Source of the DNA: JAWPMT01 sp964653795
Lineage (GTDB): Bacteria; Bacteroidota; Bacteroidia; Cytophagales; Cyclobacteriaceae
Assembly: GCA_964653795.1 (NCBI GenBank)
Contig: CAZZHO010000002.1
Location: 1-64,000, forward strand
Direction: 5' to 3'
Length of the DNA stretch: 64,000 bases
A program made the position numbers and the translations under genes. Position 1 is the stretch's first letter; every line of letters begins with the position of its first letter. Shown piece by piece: positions 53,121 through 61,775 of this stretch. The notes beneath the pieces are model-generated. The model was not told the origin of the DNA, made no database searches, and was given only the letters and a program-made list of their open reading frames with translations.

Positions 53121-53804
53121 GTGAAAATATTCATCAATGATATTCCTGTAAACATTGTCGAAGCCACTGGCAAAAAGGCAAAAGCTGCTCATGCGCATAC
53201 AATAGACGGTACCCGAGACAAAATCAAAGCCAGGATGTTAGTTGATGATGTTCTGATTAAGGATGCACCTGGCATTATGGTAGAGGAGTTGCTTCAGAAG
53301 ATGACCGACAAGAAATTAGACAACCTGGACTCAGTCACTTTTGCGACCCATGATAAAAAGGCCTTAGTAGATTACATAAAAGCTCGTTTTAAGATCGTAG
53401 AAGCAGCAGGAGGGGTAGTGGAGAAGGATAATCACACGCTTTTAATTTTTAGGTTAGGCAAATGGGATTTGCCGAAAGGAAAGCTGGACAAAGGTGAAAG
53501 CATCAAGGAATGTGCTCTCAGAGAGGTAGAAGAAGAAACTGGTGTTAAGTGCGAGTTAGGGTCGAAAGTTTGTCATACTTGGCATACTTATACAAGGAAT
53601 AAGAAATACGTCTTAAAGAAAACTTCCTGGTACGCCATGAGATGTCTTGATGACTCAAAGATGTCACCGCAGAATGATGAGGGGATAGATGATGTCAGAT
53701 GGATGAACCTGAACCAGATGAGAGAAGCTTTGTACAATTCTTACAGAACGATCAGATACGTGGTAAGAGAGTACCACGAACTGTTAAAAGAGTCAAGTAA
53801 CTAA
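53121..53804 (+). CDS. Nudix hydrolase with an extra N-terminal region
   Basis: 227 residues from a GTG start. The Nudix box GKLDKGESIKECALREVEEETGV (rough positions 118-140) has all metal-binding Glu residues. The roughly 90 N-terminal residues hold a separate small domain (MKIFINDIPVNIV, GTRDKIKARMLVDDVLI) seen in this Bacteroidota subfamily. The substrate is unknown. Its stop interlocks with that of coaD (CTAA at 53801-53804). Confidence 0.88.
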   Translation: MKIFINDIPVNIVEATGKKAKAAHAHTIDGTRDKIKARMLVDDVLIKDAPGIMVEELLQKMTDKKLDNLDSVTFATHDKKALVDYIKARFKIVEAAGGVVEKDNHTLLIFRLGKWDLPKGKLDKGESIKECALREVEEETGVKCELGSKVCHTWHTYTRNKKYVLKKTSWYAMRCLDDSKMSPQNDEGIDDVRWMNLNQMREALYNSYRTIRYVVREYHELLKESSN

Positions 53805-54259
53805 TCCAGTTTGTAGGGGAGGAAGGGGGTTACGTCGCCACCATATCGATGCACTTCTCTAATGATGCTGGAGCTAATAGGAGCCAATTCCGGAGAAGTA
53901 ATGAGGAACACGGTTTCCAAATCATAATTCAGATACTTGTTGATCTGGGAGATGCTATTCTCGTACTCAAAATCTGTCGTATTTCTCAATCCACGCACTA
54001 AGAACTTGGCGTTGAACTGCTTTGCCAGGTTTGCGGTCAGTTCATTGTAAACAACTACCTCCACTCTTTGCGGGTCAAAAGCGGATCGAATGTGATCCAC
54101 CATCTGATCAATATCAAAGTATCTTTTCTGCTTTTGAGAATTGAATCCTATCGCTATTACAACCTTATCAAAAAGTTGTAAAGACCGGTTAACTACATCC
54201 TCGTGACCTTTGGTAAAGGGGTCAAAAGAACCCGGAAATAATGCTACCTTTTCCATCAT
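53801..54259 (-). CDS. coaD: Phosphopantetheine adenylyltransferase
   Basis: 152 residues; transfers AMP to 4'-phosphopantetheine in CoA synthesis. The nucleotidyltransferase motif is LFPGSFDPFTKGHEDV (T-x-G-H), with LVRGLRNTTDFEYE and the SSSIIREV segment. Two ATG codons lie side by side (54259 and 54256), and either could be used. The gene overlaps the upstream DUF3822 gene in ATGA. Confidence 0.95.
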   Translation of the reverse strand: MMEKVALFPGSFDPFTKGHEDVVNRSLQLFDKVVIAIGFNSQKQKRYFDIDQMVDHIRSAFDPQRVEVVVYNELTANLAKQFNAKFLVRGLRNTTDFEYENSISQINKYLNYDLETVFLITSPELAPISSSIIREVHRYGGDVTPFLPYKLD

Positions 54260-55146
54260 TCACAAAGGAACACGCTATATGCGTCGAAATAGTGATAATC
54301 AGGAATCTCGTCAAATGCATGCCCAAACTTCAGGTAATTGGGCTTTCCAGCATAGGATATGTCCATTATGTATTTTTTCAGGAGCTCAATGGGCTCGGAT
54401 TTTTGCTTTAAAGAGCCCCATATTAACACTTTACTCTTTTTGGGACTAAGACGTAGCTCCTTAAAGACAGACATGATGTACTTCAGGTAATCTTCACTCT
54501 TCCTAGCAGCAAACTGGTTATAGTACAGCAACTCCTTGTTTTGAGTAACCACTACATGTAGTATGCCCAGATCCACACTACAGAACATGGTTTTCTGATT
54601 GGAGTGATCATCATACTTCATGATTCCTTCAATCAAAGCGCTGCCTTGATGTACAACTCCAACTTCGACAGATGGGTACAATGACTTGATCCAGGAGATT
54701 AGTTTCTGATCGGCGGCGAAAATGTTAACTGCTTCGCTCATATTATGCTTGTAGAAAAGCACGTCTTCCATTTCAGGCCTTATCTCCGAATTGATCAGTA
54801 AGTAGTCGCTTGCGGCATCTTTTGCAAAATGTCCAGAGGGAACTAGTGTAAACTTGTGACTTTTCACACATAGCTTCACGCTATTCCAGAAGCCAGCCTT
54901 CAAAAAATGATGGTCATCAAATAGTTGATTGAGAACCTTCACCCTGGTGTTGACGGTTCTTATACCATCAAGCCTGAAATCTTCTAAAAGCAGTATTCTG
55001 CTTTCTCTTCCGTCTGTGACACAGAGTTGAAAATCGTGTATACCTACTTGAAGAGAAAGCGTGTAATGATGAAGGTTGTCAATGTCAAAGTTTTGGTCTT
55101 TGACTTTCTTTATGAGTCTGTACGCAGGACTAACGGCCTTCTTCAA
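54256..55146 (-). CDS. DUF3822 family protein
   Basis: 296 residues from TTG at 55146; an in-frame stop lies five codons upstream and there is no better start. It matches DUF3822, an actin-like fold found in Bacteroidota near rsmD and coaD (HHYTLSLQVGIHDFQLCVTD, FCSVDLGILHVVVTQNKELLYYNQF). coaD is downstream here and rsmD is not visible. Function is unknown. The gene ends in ATGA with the coaD start. Confidence 0.82.
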   Translation of the reverse strand: MKKAVSPAYRLIKKVKDQNFDIDNLHHYTLSLQVGIHDFQLCVTDGRESRILLLEDFRLDGIRTVNTRVKVLNQLFDDHHFLKAGFWNSVKLCVKSHKFTLVPSGHFAKDAASDYLLINSEIRPEMEDVLFYKHNMSEAVNIFAADQKLISWIKSLYPSVEVGVVHQGSALIEGIMKYDDHSNQKTMFCSVDLGILHVVVTQNKELLYYNQFAARKSEDYLKYIMSVFKELRLSPKKSKVLIWGSLKQKSEPIELLKKYIMDISYAGKPNYLKFGHAFDEIPDYHYFDAYSVFLCE

Positions 55147-55158
55147 AATACCTAGGGG

Positions 55159-55752
55159 CTACTCCCAATTACCTGCTGTTGTTACGCTTGTTCTTGATCC
55201 AAACCTCAAAGGCTTTTTACTATCGAGTTCTGAATCTTCAGATCTTGTAGGATCAACTGGTTGAGGATTCCATACTTCCAATACATCAACCAATACCCCA
55301 GATTTTGTGATCTTGTCAGCCCATAGCTGGAATTTGACAGGAGGATCGATTCCGGGAACGTAAGCAAAAGAAGAAAGAGAGAAGTTTGGATACTTCGCCT
55401 GGTTGAAAAGTGAATCCTTTACGAATACAGTTCCCAACGTATCGATTTCTACGTAAGTACTATCTGCACCATAATCCAAGGTGATAATGGTTTCTGTTCT
55501 TTCAGTGATGTAGAAACTTCCAGTATCGACAAATGCTAGTAGTGCATCCCAGTCACTTGTATATCTTCCATTGACAGATTTGAAAGCCAATTGAGCATCA
55601 CGGACCATTTTCAACTTGTTGATAATGGCATTTTCCATTCTTTCAATTCTTTCTGCCTCTTCAATACTGGTATTGATAGAAGAATAGAGATAATAACCCA
55701 GGATGATGGAGGTTATAGCGAAGACAATGGTTAGGATCCGATTGGTGCTCAT
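55159..55752 (-). CDS. Hypothetical membrane-anchored protein
   Basis: 197 residues with one N-terminal membrane helix (ILTIVFAITSIILGYYLY) followed by a coiled-coil segment (INTSIEEAERIERMENAIINKLKMVRDAQLAFKSVNGRY in pieces) and a periplasmic part. The helix followed by a DWDALL segment recalls pseudopilin-like anchors, but no pilin peptidase site is visible. It lies just upstream of DUF3822 and coaD and likely belongs to the same transcript. Function is unknown. Confidence 0.7.
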   Translation of the reverse strand: MSTNRILTIVFAITSIILGYYLYSSINTSIEEAERIERMENAIINKLKMVRDAQLAFKSVNGRYTSDWDALLAFVDTGSFYITERTETIITLDYGADSTYVEIDTLGTVFVKDSLFNQAKYPNFSLSSFAYVPGIDPPVKFQLWADKITKSGVLVDVLEVWNPQPVDPTRSEDSELDSKKPLRFGSRTSVTTAGNWE

Positions 55753-55799
55753 TTCTTAGTTTTTTTGCAATAATAATGATTTAATCAAGTTACCAACCG

Positions 55800-56282
55800 C
55801 TATTTTATGCAATTCTTGTCAAACTTAAAAAGACCATTTAATGTCATTACCTCACTTGGCGTCTTGCCTAATCGAAAGATGCTATGAACACCATCCGCTG
55901 GCAAGTCCTCCAGCTCTTCCTCATTAAAGAATCTGATGTCCGCGAGCATTTGGCTGTTAGGGTCTATTTCTGGGTCGGTACCTAATTGCAAAGAGCCTGA
56001 ATCACGATGCACCTCATAGAAAAACTCCAGGGCGTGATGTTCATTTCCTAGGAACTCATTGCAGAATAAGTATCTATTGATCGTGACCGTGAGACCAGTT
56101 TCTTCTTTGAATTCCCTAATCAATGCTTCTTCGAGGCTCTCGCCAAATTCCACGCCGCCACCTGGTGGGCTCCAAAGAAAGCCAGCTGGACCAATACCCA
56201 TATGCTTTAGAAGTAGAACGCTCTCTTTTTCCACGAGTATTCCGCATGACCTTACCCTTACTTTTTTTGTAAATGGATCCAA
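55800..56282 (-). CDS. Nudix hydrolase (MutT-like)
   Basis: 160 residues. The Nudix box GGGVEFGESLEEALIREFKEETG is complete (rough positions 41-63). The N-terminal RSCGILVEKESVLLLKHMG is a typical first strand. It is probably a nucleotide or nucleoside-diphosphate-X hydrolase, with substrate unknown. The gene is divergent from the DUF1573 gene. Confidence 0.88.
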   Translation of the reverse strand: MDPFTKKVRVRSCGILVEKESVLLLKHMGIGPAGFLWSPPGGGVEFGESLEEALIREFKEETGLTVTINRYLFCNEFLGNEHHALEFFYEVHRDSGSLQLGTDPEIDPNSQMLADIRFFNEEELEDLPADGVHSIFRLGKTPSEVMTLNGLFKFDKNCIK

Positions 56283-56344
56283 AATGTGTGACTCTCCAAC
56301 AAATTAAATGCAACTTCGTTCTTCTTTTAAAATCAAACGAGAAT

Positions 56345-56740
56345 ATGAGGTTGCTTTTAGCTTTTTCCTTGACTTTATTGCTTTTCACTGCTATTGCTCA
56401 AGATGAGCCGGAATCAGAGTCTGGTGCCAGAATCACATTTTATGAAGAAAGCTTTGATTTTGGAGATATCACGGTAGGAGATGTGGTAGACCACATTTTT
56501 GAATTTGAAAACAGTGGTGACCAACCCTTGATTTTTAGTAATGTATTGACAACATGTGGTTGTACGGCACCTGATTGGCCGAGAGAACCTATTTTGCCAG
56601 GAGAGTCCTCTTTTTTAACCATTACCTTCAATAGTGCTGGAAAGGCAGGGGTTCAAAATAAGGTCATTACCATTATTACAAATGCTGTAAATAACCGCGA
56701 GAGGATCCGCATTACCACCAACGTTTTGCCTAAAAGTTAA
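56345..56740 (+). CDS. Exported DUF1573 protein
   Basis: 131 residues from ATG at 56345, which begins a signal peptide (MRLLLAFSLTLLLFTAIAQ). A longer frame reaches back to 56273 but adds residues unlike a signal. The rest is a single DUF1573 domain (ITFYEESFDFGDITVGDVV, TTCGCTAPDWPREPILPGES, TITFNSAGKAG), an Ig-like fold common in Bacteroidota exported proteins, with a conserved C-G-C. Function is unknown. Its stop interlocks with that of the convergent DUF423 gene. Confidence 0.88.
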   Translation: MRLLLAFSLTLLLFTAIAQDEPESESGARITFYEESFDFGDITVGDVVDHIFEFENSGDQPLIFSNVLTTCGCTAPDWPREPILPGESSFLTITFNSAGKAGVQNKVITIITNAVNNRERIRITTNVLPKS

Positions 56741-57108
56741 TCTTGGTCCTTTGCAGTGAGGATAGAAGTTATCCAAGCTGCCATAAAAAGGAGCCCACCT
56801 ACAGGAGTCACTGGCCCTAACCAGGACCATTGCATTGTCGACAGTAGGTAGAGGCTTCCGGAGAAAAAGAGTATTCCCAAGAATGCTAAATAGCTTATTG
56901 TTCTGCTACTCCTTTCACTATGATATGGGCTATTCGCTATCACGATGATGAGTATTGAATGTACAAATTGATATAGTACAGCGGTCTTGTAGCTTTCTAA
57001 GGTCTGATTTCCTTCAAGAGTAGGTCTTAAAGCGTGTGCGCCAAAGGCGCCTAACACCACGCCCAAAAGACCAATTGAAGCACCAATTTTAAACAGTCTA
57101 GTTCGCAT
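56737..57108 (-). CDS. DUF423 small membrane protein
   Basis: 123 residues from ATG at 57108; the open frame extends to a TTG at 57138, but the family starts here. Four membrane helices with the DUF423 motifs IGASIGLLGVVLGAFGAHAL, TAVLYQFVHSILIIVIA, LYLLSTM and GPVTPVGGLLFMAAW. Function is unknown. It overlaps the YggS-family gene by 11 bases and likely follows it in the same transcript. Confidence 0.88.
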   Translation of the reverse strand: MRTRLFKIGASIGLLGVVLGAFGAHALRPTLEGNQTLESYKTAVLYQFVHSILIIVIANSPYHSERSSRTISYLAFLGILFFSGSLYLLSTMQWSWLGPVTPVGGLLFMAAWITSILTAKDQD

Positions 57109-57772
57109 AATTCCTTGCTCCAAATATGTCGGTACCAATTCTAATCATGGTGGATCCTTTTTCAATTGCTATTTTGTAATCATTGGTCATGCCAGATGAT
57201 AACTCGGTCATCTTATAAGGTAAGATGTCCTGAGTATTGATTTGATCAAATGTGTCTTTGAGCAGCTGAAACTCTCTGGCAACTTGTTCATTATCATCAG
57301 TATTTGTTGCGATGCCCATCAATCCTTTTATTTCAATATTTTGGAGCTCCTTGAATTGCTGACTGGTGAGGAATTCCATCACCTCATCTACAGCGAACCC
57401 AAATTTTGAATCTTCCTGCGCGATATAAAGTTGGAGCAGAATGGGAATGGTTCTATCAACCTTCTTTCCTTCCTTATTGATAGCTACCGCCAGTCGAGAG
57501 CTGTCTACACCATGAATAAGGTGTACAAAAGGCGCCAAAAACTTGACCTTATTTCTTTGTAGATGACCCACCATGTGCCATTTGATATCCTTTGGTAGTT
57601 GATCAAACTTATGAGCTAGTTCCTGGACTTTGTTTTCACCAAAGTCCCTTTGCCCTACCTCATAGGCTTTCAGTATATCTTCTATCGGCTTTGTCTTAGA
57701 TATGGCAATAAGCCGGCTGGTCCTGCCAGCTAGTTCATTTTGATAGTGCTTTATTCTTTCCGCTATACTCAT
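57098..57772 (-). CDS. YggS-family PLP-homeostasis protein
   Basis: A 224-residue TIM-barrel PLP-binding protein (YggS/PLPBP). The PLP Lys is K26 in LIAISKTKPIEDI. The motifs FGENKVQEL, WHMVGHLQRNKVKFL, HGVDSSRLA and the C-terminal ELSSGMTNDYKIAIEKGSTMIRIGTDIFG are conserved. It buffers PLP and affects amino-acid metabolism. The start is divergent from a GH3-family gene. Confidence 0.94.
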   Translation of the reverse strand: MSIAERIKHYQNELAGRTSRLIAISKTKPIEDILKAYEVGQRDFGENKVQELAHKFDQLPKDIKWHMVGHLQRNKVKFLAPFVHLIHGVDSSRLAVAINKEGKKVDRTIPILLQLYIAQEDSKFGFAVDEVMEFLTSQQFKELQNIEIKGLMGIATNTDDNEQVAREFQLLKDTFDQINTQDILPYKMTELSSGMTNDYKIAIEKGSTMIRIGTDIFGARNYAN

Positions 57773-57828
57773 CAGTTATGCAAATCTTCTTAGGGTAAGC
57801 TTTGTTCAATTGTTGTGCAAATGAAACC

Positions 57829-57848
57829 TGCAAATCATTTAGTTTGCA
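57829..57848. promoter_or_regulatory. TGCAAA inverted repeat upstream of the GH3 gene
   Basis: TGCAAA-N8-TTTGCA in the 98-base divergent spacer. Further TGCAAAT copies lie at 57779 and 57816. The arrangement could be an operator for the GH3 gene or the yggS-family gene, with AT-rich chance as the alternative. Confidence 0.3.
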
Positions 57849-57870
57849 ACATTATAATACATCAGTATCT

Positions 57871-59424
57871 ATGGCAATATTGGGTACCTTGCTGAAGAGG
57901 GGTATGACACTTCGTGAAAGCATTGAACAGCAATACACGTCACCAATAGACTTGCAAAAGCAGGAGCTTAGGAAGCTTTTGATTCAATGTGAAGGGACGC
58001 TTTTCGGTAGGCAATATAGATTTAAAGATGTTCTGCAGTCTTTTGTTCGTAAGGATCACACAGCCTTTTATACTGCTTTTCAAAGGAATGTGCCGGTTCA
58101 TGATTACAATAAAATTTATGATGAATGGTGGAGCCAGGCACGAGCAGGCAAAGCCAATGTCTGTTGGCCGGGAAGAATAAAATATTTCGCCCTTAGTTCC
58201 GGGACTTCCGGTTCGGCCAGCAAGCATATTCCCATCACGAAGGAAATGCTAAAGTCAATCCGAAAAACATCAGTCAGACAACTATTGACCTTGTCTAAGT
58301 ATGATTTACCTCCGAGCATGTTTACAAAAGGTATTTTGATGTTAGGGGGTAGTACCAACTTGCGAAAGAACGGAACCTATTTTGAGGGGGACTTGAGTGG
58401 TATTACCACCTCTCAGATTCCTTTTTGGTTCCAACACTTTTACAAGCCGGGTAAGAAAATTGCTAAAACTGGCTGGGACTCAAAGCTTGATGAAATCACC
58501 AAAAAAGCTAAGGATTGGGATATGGGCATCATAGTAGGCGTTCCTGCCTGGTTACAGATCCTGATTGAAAAAATTGTGGACTATTATCAAGTAGAGTCCA
58601 TTCATGATATTTGGCCGAATCTCTCCATTTTCGTCCACGGCGGTGTGTCTTTCGATCCTTATCGCAAAGGTTTCGAGAAGATGATGAAGAAGCCGCTGAT
58701 TTACATGGAGACTTACCTTGCTTCAGAAGGTTTTTTGGCTTTCCAATCAAAGCCCGATCAGCGTGGGATGAACCTTGTGTTGAACAACGGTATTTTCTAT
58801 GAATTCGTCCCTTTCACCCATCATAATTTCACTGATGATGGGGAGCTTCGACCTAATCCAGAAACTTTTACTATCGATGAGGTCCAAGAAGGAAAAGAAT
58901 ATGCCATACTCATTTCCACCAATGCTGGGTGTTGGAGATATTTGATTGGAGATGTCATCAAGTTTACTTCTATTGAAGAATGTCAGATCATCATTACTGG
59001 TCGGACTAAACTCTTTTTGAGTCTATGTGGAGAGCACATGTCTTTGGATAATATCAATAAGGCGGTGGAACTATCTTCGAAGAATCTCAATATTGACATT
59101 AGAGAGTTCACTGTACTAGGAGAGCTGAAGGATTCACTATTTGCTCATCATTGGTATATTGGCACCGACGATGAGGTGGACTCGATGGAGTTGACTAAAA
59201 AAATTGATGATTACCTGAAAGAGCTCAACGATGACTATAAGGTGGAACGTACCGCGGCCTTAAAGGAGATAAAGGTCAAGGTTTTGCCTACAAAGGTCTT
59301 TTTGAAATTTATGGAGAAACAGGGAAAAGTAGGAGGGAGCAACAAATTTCCTAGAGTCTTGAAGAAGGAAAAGGCCAAGGGCTGGAAGGAGTATTTGCAA
59401 GAACAAAACCTGGGAATTCTGTAA
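57871..59424 (+). CDS. GH3-family acyl-adenylating enzyme
   Basis: 517 residues from ATG at 57871. A TTG frame upstream adds residues unlike the family. It matches the GH3 auxin-responsive promoter family: YFALSSGTSGSASKHIPITKEML (the ATP-binding loop), MYMETYLASEGFLAFQ-like, GCWRYLIGDVIKFTSIEECQIIITGRTKLFLSLCGEHMS. Plant GH3 enzymes adenylate jasmonate or auxin and join it to an amino acid; bacterial members have no settled substrate. The stop overlaps the start of a LysE exporter gene (TAATG). Confidence 0.9.
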   Translation: MAILGTLLKRGMTLRESIEQQYTSPIDLQKQELRKLLIQCEGTLFGRQYRFKDVLQSFVRKDHTAFYTAFQRNVPVHDYNKIYDEWWSQARAGKANVCWPGRIKYFALSSGTSGSASKHIPITKEMLKSIRKTSVRQLLTLSKYDLPPSMFTKGILMLGGSTNLRKNGTYFEGDLSGITTSQIPFWFQHFYKPGKKIAKTGWDSKLDEITKKAKDWDMGIIVGVPAWLQILIEKIVDYYQVESIHDIWPNLSIFVHGGVSFDPYRKGFEKMMKKPLIYMETYLASEGFLAFQSKPDQRGMNLVLNNGIFYEFVPFTHHNFTDDGELRPNPETFTIDEVQEGKEYAILISTNAGCWRYLIGDVIKFTSIEECQIIITGRTKLFLSLCGEHMSLDNINKAVELSSKNLNIDIREFTVLGELKDSLFAHHWYIGTDDEVDSMELTKKIDDYLKELNDDYKVERTAALKEIKVKVLPTKVFLKFMEKQGKVGGSNKFPRVLKKEKAKGWKEYLQEQNLGIL

Positions 59425-60044
59425 TGCATCCATTTTTCCATGGACTTATATTTGGGCTAATATTTATTTTTTTTATCGGTCCCGCTTTATTCGCTCTCCT
59501 ACAGACTAGTATTCAAAATGGGCTAAAACCAGCCATTTTCCTTGCACTAGGTATTTCTCTGAGTGACATCATTTTTGTGATGCTAACACTGTTTGGCGTT
59601 TCTACTCTGCTGGAAAACAATGATTTCAAGTTCTGGATTGGGTCCTTCGGGTCTTTAGTTCTCATAGGATATGGCGTTTATACCTGGTTTAAGGCGCCGC
59701 CGGAAATGAAAGAGAGTGAACCTGACAATAGCCGCTATCTGATTAAATTCTCTTTGAAGGGCTTATTACTAAATGGTCTAAACCCCTTCATCATCTTCTT
59801 TTGGCTGAGCTGGGTTGGTTTTGTTTCGGTGAACTATGATTACGGAAAGATTGGCCAGCGTTACTTTTTTGCCGGCCTTCTCTTAACCATTTTGCTTTCG
59901 GACATTGCTAAGGCCACCATAGCCCACAAAAAGAAACATCTAATTAGCCCAAAGTTCTTTCAGTGGGTAAATAAAATTGTGGCAGTAGTATTGGTGCTAT
60001 TCGGTATTAGAATCATTTACTTCCTTATCGAAACCTACACTTGA
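59424..60044 (+). CDS. LysE/RhtB-family amino-acid exporter
   Basis: 206 residues with six membrane segments, the LysE family order. FHGLIFGLIFIFFIGPALFALLQTSIQNGLKPA is the N-terminal family block, and LNGLNPFIIFFWLSW matches the fourth helix with its Asn-Pro. Exports amino acids or related small molecules. Its start shares one base with the stop of the GH3-family gene, so the two are coupled and may act on the same product (inference). A seven-base gap separates it from the convergent ABC permease gene. Confidence 0.9.
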   Translation: MHPFFHGLIFGLIFIFFIGPALFALLQTSIQNGLKPAIFLALGISLSDIIFVMLTLFGVSTLLENNDFKFWIGSFGSLVLIGYGVYTWFKAPPEMKESEPDNSRYLIKFSLKGLLLNGLNPFIIFFWLSWVGFVSVNYDYGKIGQRYFFAGLLLTILLSDIAKATIAHKKKHLISPKFFQWVNKIVAVVLVLFGIRIIYFLIETYT

Positions 60045-60051
60045 AAGGTCC

Positions 60052-60885
60052 TTACTTTAAGTCCCTCCGGACAAGAAAGCGGTAGATAAGTGCCACATAG
60101 ATCGTTAACCAACCTAAGACGATAAAGAGAGATTTTAACTCCAGATAGTCCTTTATTTCCATGAAGAAATACCTTGGGAAAGGTATGTCGATCAAGTTGA
60201 ACAAGGAGTAAATAGGAAGGAATGGTACTATCCAGGCCGTTTGATCTTTAATAAGATGGAAATTTCCTAGTATCCCTGCCGCAATAGGTTCGAACATCAA
60301 GGTATAGAGGAATAGTGCTACAATGACGAACCCTGACTTCTTGATTATCAATGATAGAAGAAAAGCCAAAGTGCAAAACGTGAATACCTGTAGGAAAAAG
60401 GCAAAAAGAAATTCCAGATCTGAAAGTATAAATCTTAACTCATGCACATGAGAATAAATAGATCCGGTTATGAGTCCGATTACCGCCAGGAACAATGTAC
60501 TGGACAAAGCAAGAAAGCCTATTAAAGCTAACTTTGAAACCAGGTAATCTCGTTTGCTGATGCCGTCTATTATATTCTGTCGTAGCGTGTTGTATGTTAA
60601 GTCGTTGTTCACAGAAATGATTACTATAAATGCAGGCAGCAACTTAAAGAAGGCGCTGAGCCATGTAATATTCTGCCAGATATCCGGGAAGTCGTAAATG
60701 GGTATGATGGTGGGATCAACACCATTGAAGTCAGCACCCTTCGTTTTCAGCCATTCGAGGAAAAAGACACCAAATGAGGAAATGACCAAAAGGGCCAATA
60801 GGTACATTACAAAGAGAACCCAAAATGCTCGGTAGTGACGTAGCTTTAGCCACTCCAGCTGGAAAGCGTGAATAAATGAGCTCAT
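60052..60885 (-). CDS. ABC-2 type transporter permease
   Basis: 277 residues with about six membrane helices of the ABC-2 type (FWVLFVMYLLALLVISSFGVFFL near the N-terminus, then a soluble loop, then five more). The NDLTYNTLRQNIIDGISKRDYLVSKL segment after helix two is typical of the permease coupling helix. Its start shares one base with the stop of the ATPase gene. The substrate is unknown. Context (DUF4252 and an ECF sigma factor) suggests an envelope role. Confidence 0.9.
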   Translation of the reverse strand: MSSFIHAFQLEWLKLRHYRAFWVLFVMYLLALLVISSFGVFFLEWLKTKGADFNGVDPTIIPIYDFPDIWQNITWLSAFFKLLPAFIVIISVNNDLTYNTLRQNIIDGISKRDYLVSKLALIGFLALSSTLFLAVIGLITGSIYSHVHELRFILSDLEFLFAFFLQVFTFCTLAFLLSLIIKKSGFVIVALFLYTLMFEPIAAGILGNFHLIKDQTAWIVPFLPIYSLFNLIDIPFPRYFFMEIKDYLELKSLFIVLGWLTIYVALIYRFLVRRDLK

Positions 60886-61775
60886 TATTTCTCCTTCAGT
60901 ATTTTTAAAAATTCTTTTTCAAGTGAGTTCTTTACAGGGTTGATCTTACTAAGAGAGATTCCCTTATCAAAGAAATATTGATTGACATCCGAGGTGGAAA
61001 CTCCATTATTGAGCACCACCTTATATTCCTTTCCGTTGATGGGTGTGTACCCCGCACTTCCACTAAAGCTCTTCAAGGTATCTTCCAACGGCTGTTGTGC
61101 TGCGATCTCAACTTGATTTGTGTCTCCAAGAATATCAGTAACAGCCCCTTCATGTAGCTTTTCACCTTTTCTCAGTACGCAGAAATGGGTGCAAACCTTT
61201 TGTACTTCGTCAAGCAAGTGACTAGCCATTATGATCGTTTTTCCTTCCGCAGCAATATTTGAAATAAGCTCCCGAACCTCAGCTATGCCTTGAGGGTCAA
61301 GTCCATTAGTAGGCTCATCCAATATCAATACCGGCGGATCTGCGAGCATGGCAGCAGCAATTGAAAGTCTCTGTTTCATACCAAGGCTGAAGGTTTTGAA
61401 ATTATCGTCCTTTCGTTCGAATAGATTCACTTTCTCCAGTACTTGATTTATTCTTTCAGATGGGCATCTCTTGATATGAGCAGCCACTCTTAAGTTTTGC
61501 ACTGCCGTGAGGTAAGGGTAGAAGCAAGGTGTCTCCAAGATGGACCCTATCATTCTTCTACTTTCCTCGGGTAATTTCCCTCCAAACCAACTATAGTCGC
61601 CAGAAGTTGGACTTACCACATCCAGTATCATACCCAGAGTAGTTGTTTTACCACTTCCATTTGGTCCCAATATGCCAAAAACCTGTCCAGGTTTAATGGT
61701 CAGGTTTAGGTCTTGAACTGCGGTAATTCGTCCAAATTTTTTAGTAAGACTCTTGATTTCCAGGATCGTCTCCAT
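60885..61775 (-). CDS. ABC transporter ATP-binding protein
   Basis: 296 residues. Walker A GILGPNGSGKTT, signature FSLGMKQRLSIAAAML, Walker B VLILDEPTNGLDPQG, switch His in IIMASHLLDEV. A roughly 80-residue C-terminal extension is typical of the NatA/DrrA branch. The start lies 35 bases inside the end of the DUF4252 gene, so they are in one operon. The two ABC genes likely form an exporter. Confidence 0.94.
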   Translation of the reverse strand: METILEIKSLTKKFGRITAVQDLNLTIKPGQVFGILGPNGSGKTTTLGMILDVVSPTSGDYSWFGGKLPEESRRMIGSILETPCFYPYLTAVQNLRVAAHIKRCPSERINQVLEKVNLFERKDDNFKTFSLGMKQRLSIAAAMLADPPVLILDEPTNGLDPQGIAEVRELISNIAAEGKTIIMASHLLDEVQKVCTHFCVLRKGEKLHEGAVTDILGDTNQVEIAAQQPLEDTLKSFSGSAGYTPINGKEYKVVLNNGVSTSDVNQYFFDKGISLSKINPVKNSLEKEFLKILKEK

